Origin: Terriglobia bacterium
GTDB taxonomy: Bacteria > Acidobacteriota > Terriglobia > Acidiferrales > UBA7541
Reading direction: 5' to 3'
Assembly: GCA_023512135.1 (NCBI GenBank)
Contig: JAIMAG010000002.1
Span: 186,001 to 250,000, forward strand
DNA length: 64,000 nucleotides
Shown one piece after another: positions 58,745 through 64,000 of this stretch. Below the pieces are notes generated by a model, which saw nothing but the letters and a program-made list of their open reading frames with translations, was not told the origin of the DNA and made no database searches. How positions within the stretch are numbered: the stretch's first letter is position 1; each line of letters starts with the position of its first letter. Position numbers and translations under genes: made by a program.

Positions 58745-59572
58745 TCAGAAGCCAGCCACGCGCTGATACCAGGCAATCACCGGCGTGCCGAAAAACACGG
58801 TGACCAGCGCCGCGCCCGCCAGAAATGAACCGAAGGGAAGCTCATAATCGCTGCCCTTGCGCCACGCGAGAATGTACAGCAGGCCCAGCACGCTCCCGCC
58901 CAGCGACCCGAGCAGAATAGCCAGCAGCGTGCGCTTCACTCCCAGAAACGCACCGACCATCAGCATCATTTTGACGTCGCCCAGTCCCATCCCTTCGCGT
59001 CCCCGCAGCCGGAAATAGCCCTCTCCGACCAGCCACAGCAACCCTCCGCCAAGCGCTGCGCCTGCCAGCGCATCCACGAACGCCAGTACCGGGTCCGGCG
59101 GAGGCATGGCGAACAATTTCCGGGAAAGCCACAGCGCGGTGCCATCGTCAGGCCCGCTGAAGAAACTGAACCCGAACCCGAGGGCCAGGCCCGTGTAGTT
59201 CACCGCATCCGGCAGAATGCGTTCACGCAGGTCGGAAAAAAACAGCACTACGAGCAGCGCCGCAAAAACCATCCACTTGGCGCCGGCGACCGTGGCACCA
59301 AACGCTCCATAGCAGGCCACAAACAGCAGACCCGTCAGCAACTCCACGACCGGATAGAGCGGCGAGATGGCCGCGCGGCAGTGCCGGCAGCGTCCGCCGA
59401 GCAGCAGAAAGCTGACCACGGGAAGGTTGTCCCAGGCGCGAATCTGTACCCCGCAAGCCGGGCAGCGCGAACGCGGCCGCACCACCGACTCGCCGCGCGG
59501 CAGGCGGTAGATGCAAACATTCAGGAAACTGCCGATCACCAGTCCCAGCACAAACACAAAAATTTCGCCCAC
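58745..59572 (-). CDS. pilD: Prepilin peptidase / N-methyltransferase (A24 family)
   Basis: A 275-residue inner-membrane aspartic peptidase that cuts and methylates type IV prepilins or pseudopilins. Both CxxC pairs of the N-terminal zinc region are present (RCPACGVQ and RCRHCRAA). The catalytic aspartates are in FFSDLRERILPDAVN and MGLGDVKMMLM, and about seven hydrophobic spans are seen. The conserved opening VIGSFLNVCIYRLPRGES is clear. The start is GTG. It is the first gene of the pilD - kinase - coiled-coil operon and diverges from a hydrolase gene across 185 bases with no convincing promoter. Confidence 0.93.
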   Translation of the reverse strand: MGEIFVFVLGLVIGSFLNVCIYRLPRGESVVRPRSRCPACGVQIRAWDNLPVVSFLLLGGRCRHCRAAISPLYPVVELLTGLLFVACYGAFGATVAGAKWMVFAALLVVLFFSDLRERILPDAVNYTGLALGFGFSFFSGPDDGTALWLSRKLFAMPPPDPVLAFVDALAGAALGGGLLWLVGEGYFRLRGREGMGLGDVKMMLMVGAFLGVKRTLLAILLGSLGGSVLGLLYILAWRKGSDYELPFGSFLAGAALVTVFFGTPVIAWYQRVAGF

Positions 59573-59741
59573 GCTGAAAAATCTGACACAACGACGCCAC
59601 CGCTACAAGCCAAGCGCCGGCGTCGGTGCCCGATGCAGCAAGGCAACCCGTCTCTGCCCACTCCGAAGGCCTTCCTTTGCCGTTCGGGGTGTGTCTGGCC
59701 CACCTCACTGCACCAGGCTACCGTTCAGGTTGTGTTGCCGC

Positions 59742-59747
59742 TACACT
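59742..59747 (+). promoter_or_regulatory. -10-like box directly before the hydrolase start
   Basis: TACACT ends ten bases before the ATG. The -35 region has no good match. Confidence 0.32.
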
Positions 59748-59757
59748 CTTGCCGCGG

Positions 59758-60771
59758 ATGCGCTTGCTGGAACGCAAAATTCGCCGCTACGAACACTCCC
59801 GCTGGGCGCGCGACAACAACCGGCGCGTGCTTCCTTTTGCCTGGGGCCTGGAGCACATCGGCGGCCGCGCCGAAGAACCCGACCCGCGCGCCTGGCTCGC
59901 TGCCTGGGCGGAACGCACCGTGGCGGAAAGCGACCAGTGGTATGCCACCGAGGCCGCCCCGGACTACCACCTGGAGGGTGAATGGCTCACGTTTACCAGT
60001 GCCGTCGCATCCCCCTGGCCGGAGAACAACCGCGTGTACGCCCGCTTCTTCCCGGCGCGCAAAACCGGCCCAGCCGTGCTCGTGCTGCCGCACTGGAATG
60101 CCAAGCCCGAGGCCTATCTGGCCGTGTGCCGCTGGTTGAACGCGCTGGGCATCACCGCGCTGCGGCTGAGCCTGCCCTATCACGATGCACGTGCTGTCCC
60201 GGGCCACGACCGCGCCGATCATCTGGTCGGCCCCAATCTGGGATTGACTCTGCAGGCGAATCGCCAAGCCGTGCTCGACGCCCGCCGCTGTCTCCGCTGG
60301 CTGGAGCAGATGGGCTACCACCAGCTCGGCCTGCTGGGCACTTCGATCGGCAGCTCCATCGGTTTCATCACCATGGCCCATGACCCGGCCGTGCGCGCCG
60401 GCGCGTTCCTGCACGTCTCGACCTACTTCGGCGACGTGGTGCGGACCGGCCTGACCACAGCCCACGTGTGGGAAAGCCTGCGCACCCGCGTCACCGCCGA
60501 AGAGCTGCGTCGGTTCTGGTCGCCGATCAGTCCTTTCCCCTACCTCGGCCGGGTTCGCTATCGACGTCCCCGGATTCTGGTGATCAGTGGTCGCTACGAT
60601 GCCACATTTTTGCCGGAGTTCTCTGCCGAACTGCTGATGGCCATGCGCCACCACGGAATCGAATTTGAAGCTTTTCTGATGCCGGTCGGCCACTACACGC
60701 TGGAACTCCCGCCGTTCAGCTATGCCGCCGGCTTGCGTTTCGGTACCTTCCTGTTTCGCTATCTGGCCTGA
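59758..60771 (+). CDS. Alpha/beta-hydrolase-fold protein (ABHD18/DUF2048-like)
   Basis: A 337-residue protein of the alpha/beta hydrolase superfamily without a signal peptide. The oxyanion region is VLVLPHWNAKPEAYLAV, and the nucleophile elbow is GLLGTSIGSSIGF, where Ser in GTSIG is the candidate catalytic residue. VISGRYDATFLPEFSAEL may carry the acid and MPVGHYTLELPPF the histidine. It is like the poorly characterised ABHD18-type family. The start MRLLERKIRRYE is chosen because earlier frame positions look non-coding and a -10-like TACACT lies ten bases before it. It separates pilD from the response regulator. Confidence 0.8.
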   Translation: MRLLERKIRRYEHSRWARDNNRRVLPFAWGLEHIGGRAEEPDPRAWLAAWAERTVAESDQWYATEAAPDYHLEGEWLTFTSAVASPWPENNRVYARFFPARKTGPAVLVLPHWNAKPEAYLAVCRWLNALGITALRLSLPYHDARAVPGHDRADHLVGPNLGLTLQANRQAVLDARRCLRWLEQMGYHQLGLLGTSIGSSIGFITMAHDPAVRAGAFLHVSTYFGDVVRTGLTTAHVWESLRTRVTAEELRRFWSPISPFPYLGRVRYRRPRILVISGRYDATFLPEFSAELLMAMRHHGIEFEAFLMPVGHYTLELPPFSYAAGLRFGTFLFRYLA

Positions 60772-60797
60772 ACGGTTCTCTGGCGGCCTGCCGGATC

Positions 60798-60814
60798 GTT
60801 GCTGCGTTAGCAAC
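60798..60814 (+). other. Small hairpin after the hydrolase gene
   Basis: GTTGCT and AGCAAC flank a five-base loop, 26 bases after the hydrolase stop. There is no T-run, so it is at best a weak terminator. Confidence 0.3.
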
Positions 60815-60819
60815 AGCAC

Positions 60820-60851
60820 CGACGGCTGCGTCCCCGTCTCTGCAGCCGTCG
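60820..60851 (+). other. Strong hairpin just upstream of the response regulator gene
   Basis: A perfect ten-base-pair stem (CGACGGCTGC / GCAGCCGTCG) with a 12-base loop ends 16 bases before the ATG, just ahead of the AGGCAGGT ribosome-binding site. It could be an operator or a structure that controls translation. Confidence 0.5.
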
Positions 60852-60867
60852 TGTTAAAAAGGCAGGT

Positions 60868-62319
60868 ATGAGCACCACCATCGCACCAACCGAATCATCC
60901 ACGCGCAGCGGTGTACGGCCGAAACTTACCCTGGAACCCGTCCTGATTGTGGAAGACAAAGCCGAGCTGCGGGCCATGCTCCAGAAGGCGCTCGAGCGCG
61001 CCGGCTACAGCGTAGAAAGTGCGGCCGATGGAAGCGAAGGCATCGAAAAGGTGCGTTCGCGGCGTTACCTAGTCGTGCTCACGGACCTGAAACTGCCTGG
61101 GGCCAGCGGCATCGAGGTTCTCCGCGCGGTTCACCAGGCCGACCCCACCGTGCCCGTTGTGATCATGACTGCCTACGGCTCGATCGAAGAAGCCGTCACC
61201 GCCATGAAGGAAGGTGCGTTCGATTTCATCCAGAAGCCGATCGATCTCGATCACCTCAAACTGCTCATCGAACGGGCCGCGCGCCAGCAGGAACTGCTGC
61301 GGGAAAACATCCTGCTCCGCGAGGAGTATTCTGCGCGCTACGGTTTTCCGCGGATTGTCGGCGAGCATCCGCTCATGCAGGAGCTCTCCGGGCAGGTGCA
61401 GCGACTGGCAGCCACCGATACCACCGTGCTCCTGCTGGGGGAAAGCGGTACGGGCAAGGAGCTGTTCGCCCGGGCCATTCATCATCTGAGCGCCCGGCGT
61501 GAACACCCGTTCGTAGCTCTGAACTGCGCGGCGATCCCCGAAGGCCTGGTGGAAACGGAGCTGTTCGGCCACGAGCGCGGCGCGTTCACCGGCGCCGGGG
61601 CGCGGAAGATCGGCAAGCTGGAGATGGCCCACCGGGGCACAATCTTCCTCGACGAAATTGCCGAGCTGCCCCTCGGCATGCAGGCCAAACTGCTCCGCGT
61701 GCTCGAAGAGCGGCGCTTCGAGCGCGTCGGGGGTACCGTGCCGATCGAAATCAACGTGCGCATCTTGGCGGCCACGAACAAAGATCTTCAAGCCGCCGTG
61801 GCCGCCAAGCAGTTCCGCGAAGACCTCTACTTCCGCATCGCTGCCGTGCCGCTGCTGGTGCCGCCGTTGCGCGAACGCGGCGACGATGTGCTGCTGCTCG
61901 CCGAACATTTCCTCGAAAAATTCCGGCGCGAGTTCCGCAAGCCGCGCCTGAAACTCAGCGCGGCGGCCCGGGAGCGCCTGCTCGGCTATCCCTGGCCCGG
62001 CAACGTCCGCGAGCTACAGAACACCATCGAACGAGCAGCCATTCTCGCCCTCGGAGATGAAATCTCGCCGGAGGACCTCCAGCTTCCCGCGCCACGGCCC
62101 TCCCCGACGGAACTGCCCGCCGGCATGCTGCCCGCTGAATTCAACTGGGAAGGCTCACTGGAGGAAGTCACCGGCCGGGCGGTCGCACACCTGGAACGGT
62201 ACCTGATCGAACGCACCCTGCGCGAGTGTCGGTGGAACAAAACCCGCGCCGCTGAAAAACTCGGAGTCTCCTACAAAACGCTGCTCGCCAAAATCCGCGC
62301 CCACGGCCTGGAAAGCTGA
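60868..62319 (+). CDS. Sigma-54-dependent response regulator (NtrC/PilR family)
   Basis: A 483-residue transcription activator. The receiver domain (about residues 27-145) has the phospho-acceptor in VVLTDLKLPGASGIE and VIMTAYGSIEEAV. The AAA+ domain shows Walker A GESGTGKELF, the sigma-54 contact loop GAFTGA in HERGAFTGAGARKIGK, and Walker B GTIFLDEIAEL. The C-terminal Fis-type helix-turn-helix includes CRWNKTRAAEKLGVSYKTLL. Its partner kinase is probably at 57350. With pilD nearby, pilus-related regulation is likely but unproven. A strong hairpin lies just before the start. Confidence 0.94.
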   Translation: MSTTIAPTESSTRSGVRPKLTLEPVLIVEDKAELRAMLQKALERAGYSVESAADGSEGIEKVRSRRYLVVLTDLKLPGASGIEVLRAVHQADPTVPVVIMTAYGSIEEAVTAMKEGAFDFIQKPIDLDHLKLLIERAARQQELLRENILLREEYSARYGFPRIVGEHPLMQELSGQVQRLAATDTTVLLLGESGTGKELFARAIHHLSARREHPFVALNCAAIPEGLVETELFGHERGAFTGAGARKIGKLEMAHRGTIFLDEIAELPLGMQAKLLRVLEERRFERVGGTVPIEINVRILAATNKDLQAAVAAKQFREDLYFRIAAVPLLVPPLRERGDDVLLLAEHFLEKFRREFRKPRLKLSAAARERLLGYPWPGNVRELQNTIERAAILALGDEISPEDLQLPAPRPSPTELPAGMLPAEFNWEGSLEEVTGRAVAHLERYLIERTLRECRWNKTRAAEKLGVSYKTLLAKIRAHGLES

Positions 62320-62328
62320 ACCACCGCT

Positions 62329-63165
62329 TCAACCGCCTGCACGGTCCGCTTTGCGTGCCGTGTAAAACGCCACCAGGCCGGCGGTCCACCGCTCCACCTG
62401 CACGTCAGCAAATCCGCTTTCAGCCAACAACTGTGTGACTGCTTCCGGCGTGGGAAACGCGGCCACCGAAGCCGGCAGGTAGCTGTATGCACCCCGATCC
62501 CCCGAAACGGCAGCACCAATCCCGGGAAGCAGGCGCCGCACGTAGAAACGGCACAGGGGTGCTCCCCAGCCGGCCGGCTCGGCAAATTCGAGGATGCCCA
62601 GCTCTCCGCCCGGCCGCAACACACGGGCAATTTCCTGCGCACCCCGGAAATAGTTGGCCAAGTTGCGGAATCCGAACGCCGCCGTCACCAGATCGAAACT
62701 GTCCTCCGGAAAGGGCAGCGCCAGCGCATCCGCTTCGAGGAAACAAAACACAAGCGAGCCACCCGAAGCCGAGTGGGGACGAAAAGCCGTGCCAACTTTT
62801 TCGCGGGCACGCACCAGCATCGGATGTGCGAAATCAGCACACACCAGGGTCGGAACGAGCTCTGTTACGTGAAGCCGCTGGCGTTCGCGCAGTGCTCGCC
62901 GCGCCAGTGCCACGGCCAGGTCGCCGGTGCCGCAGCACACATCGAGCACCCGTACACCGGGACGCGCCAGCAGGTGTCGGAACCGCAGCGCGGCACGCCG
63001 CCGCCAAACGACATCCAATCCTAAGGAGAGCAGGTGATTCAGCAGGTCGTAGCGCGGAGCGATCCGGGCAAACATCTCGCGCACCCGGCGCGCTGCGTCG
63101 GATTCATCCTGTGCGCCGGCGGGGCGCGAACCGGCCGGCAACGGCGATGGAGTGCGAGAAGGCAT
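62329..63165 (-). CDS. menG: Demethylmenaquinone/ubiquinone methyltransferase
   Basis: A 278-residue UbiE/MenG methyltransferase, the last step of menaquinone synthesis. MFARIAPRYDLLNHLLSLG is the family opening, SAM motif I is VLDVCCGTGDLAVALAR, and FDLVTAAFGFRNLANYF and LRPGGELGILEFAEP are the hallmark later blocks. The first 25 residues are Pro/Ser-rich. The ATG overlaps the aroB stop by one base (TGATG). Whether it also acts on ubiquinone cannot be told, though a menaquinone role fits the phylum guess. It is convergent with the response regulator, nine bases apart. Confidence 0.92.
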   Translation of the reverse strand: MPSRTPSPLPAGSRPAGAQDESDAARRVREMFARIAPRYDLLNHLLSLGLDVVWRRRAALRFRHLLARPGVRVLDVCCGTGDLAVALARRALRERQRLHVTELVPTLVCADFAHPMLVRAREKVGTAFRPHSASGGSLVFCFLEADALALPFPEDSFDLVTAAFGFRNLANYFRGAQEIARVLRPGGELGILEFAEPAGWGAPLCRFYVRRLLPGIGAAVSGDRGAYSYLPASVAAFPTPEAVTQLLAESGFADVQVERWTAGLVAFYTARKADRAGG

Positions 63166-64000
63166 CAGCGCTCCGGCGGGTGGGTCTGGCGCAGTTGGCG
63201 AAGAATTTCCGGCAGTAGCGCTTCCGGAATATCGTTGCGCACCTCGACGGCACCGATGCGCCGGGGCAGCACGAAGTGGAGCCGCCCGCCGCGGGTTTTC
63301 TTGTCCGCGTACAGTGCGGCTCGCAGCCGGGGCCAGCGCAGGCGCGGCAGCGCGGGCAGAGGTCCCACGCGGCGAATCAGGCGCGCAATGCGTTCACCGT
63401 CGGCGCGACGCAGCAACCCCTGCACCACGGCAATTTCTGATTCGGCCAGCATCCCCCAGGCGACCGCTTCTCCGTGCCGAAACCGCCGGTAGCCGGTCAG
63501 CGATTCCAGCGCATGTCCGATGGTGTGTCCGAAGTTCAGCACGCGTCGTTCACCGCCCGTTTCCCGTTCGTCCCGGCTGACCACTTCGGCTTTTACGCGG
63601 ACCGCACGGGCAATCACCCAGCTCAGTGCTTCGTGCCGCCGGGCCAGCACGGCAGGGAGATGGCGTTCGAGAAAGGCAAACAGCCGCGCGTCCCGAATCA
63701 CCCCGCATTTGATGATCTCATACAATCCCGCACGAAACTCACGGGGCGGAAGCGTGTGCAGTGTAGCTAGCTCGCACAGCACCAGGCGAGGCTGATGGAA
63801 GGCGCCGACCAGATTTTTGCCTTCCGGTAGATTAACGCCGGTCTTGCCGCCGATGGCGGCATCCACCTGCGCCAGCAACGTGGTGGGCACCTGCACCACG
63901 CGCACGCCGCGCAGGTACACAGCGGCGGTGAAACCGGCGACGTCGCCCACCACGCCGCCGCCCAGCGCGACCAGCACGGCATCGCGGTCTGCACCGGCGC
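63165..64000 (-). CDS. aroB: 3-dehydroquinate synthase (5' end cut by window edge)
   Basis: The visible C-terminal 278 residues belong to AroB, which makes 3-dehydroquinate in the shikimate pathway. Conserved blocks are LVALGGGVVGDVAGFTAAVY, QVPTTLLAQVDAAIGGKTGV, LYEIIKCGVIRD, LNFGHTIGHALE with its zinc-binding histidine, and FRHGEAVAWGML. The N-terminal NAD-binding part continues beyond the window. It overlaps menG by one base, so aromatic and menaquinone steps are expressed together. Confidence 0.94.
   Translation of the reverse strand, partial: AGADRDAVLVALGGGVVGDVAGFTAAVYLRGVRVVQVPTTLLAQVDAAIGGKTGVNLPEGKNLVGAFHQPRLVLCELATLHTLPPREFRAGLYEIIKCGVIRDARLFAFLERHLPAVLARRHEALSWVIARAVRVKAEVVSRDERETGGERRVLNFGHTIGHALESLTGYRRFRHGEAVAWGMLAESEIAVVQGLLRRADGERIARLIRRVGPLPALPRLRWPRLRAALYADKKTRGGRLHFVLPRRIGAVEVRNDIPEALLPEILRQLRQTHPPER

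Overview
This 64 kb, GC-rich, gene-dense window is ordinary-looking chromosome from a Gram-negative-type bacterium. I find 54 protein-coding genes, two of them cut by the window edges. I see no rRNA, tRNA, transposase, phage gene or CRISPR array. No stretch longer than about 255 bases lacks a gene. The gene mix suggests Acidobacteriota or a close relative, but this is inference without a phylogenetic marker. The clues are a TolC-type outer-membrane channel, bacillithiol synthesis (bshC), menaquinone methylation, many exported metallopeptidases, a short coiled-coil protein typical of that phylum, and a prepilin peptidase with a sigma-54 two-component pair.

Layout. 1-9 kb (minus strand): short-chain fatty-acid transporter atoE (partial), exported M14 carboxypeptidase, threonine aldolase, HemW-like radical SAM protein, APC permease, YjbQ protein and LacD-like aldolase. 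9-17.5 kb (minus): a probable operon lepB - carA - membrane protein - carB - HOGA/DapA-like aldolase - bshC. 17.6-26.8 kb: a leaderless-looking GT2 gene, an outer-membrane protein, the heat-shock cluster hrcA-grpE-dnaJ-rsmE, an aldehyde dehydrogenase, a peptidoglycan-binding protein and htrA. 27-29 kb (plus): leuC-leuD. 29-36 kb: M1-like peptidase, DMT transporter plus exported RidA, an exported MA-type peptidase with TPRs, and a methyltransferase. 36-42.4 kb (minus): an overlapping operon of aldehyde dehydrogenase, zinc-ribbon protein, LeuA-like synthase, M20 peptidase and amidohydrolase. 42.6-44.2 kb: truA and pyrE. 44.4-56.7 kb (plus): TolC, then an acyl-CoA and amino-acid catabolism block. 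That block holds a B12 mutase whose residues match isobutyryl-CoA mutase, enoyl-CoA hydratases, cspA, acyl-CoA carboxylase beta, HMG-CoA lyase, a thioesterase and hutH. 56.7-62.3 kb: a PilS/PilR/PilD-like group. 62.3-64 kb: menG and aroB (partial).

Together the genes suggest a heterotroph living on peptides and amino acids. Exported peptidases (M14, M1-like, MA-like, M20, HtrA) and permeases supply amino acids. Threonine aldolase, histidine ammonia-lyase and leucine/valine acyl-CoA enzymes then break them down.

The points most worth a second look are: carA appears to start at CTG; many genes have a -10 box a few bases before the start codon and no Shine-Dalgarno (leaderless pattern); the mutase residues predict isobutyryl-CoA rather than methylmalonyl-CoA chemistry; cspA has a promoter, hairpin and terminator leader; and hrcA lacks a recognisable CIRCE operator. 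I did not find a clear, wholly new multi-gene system.
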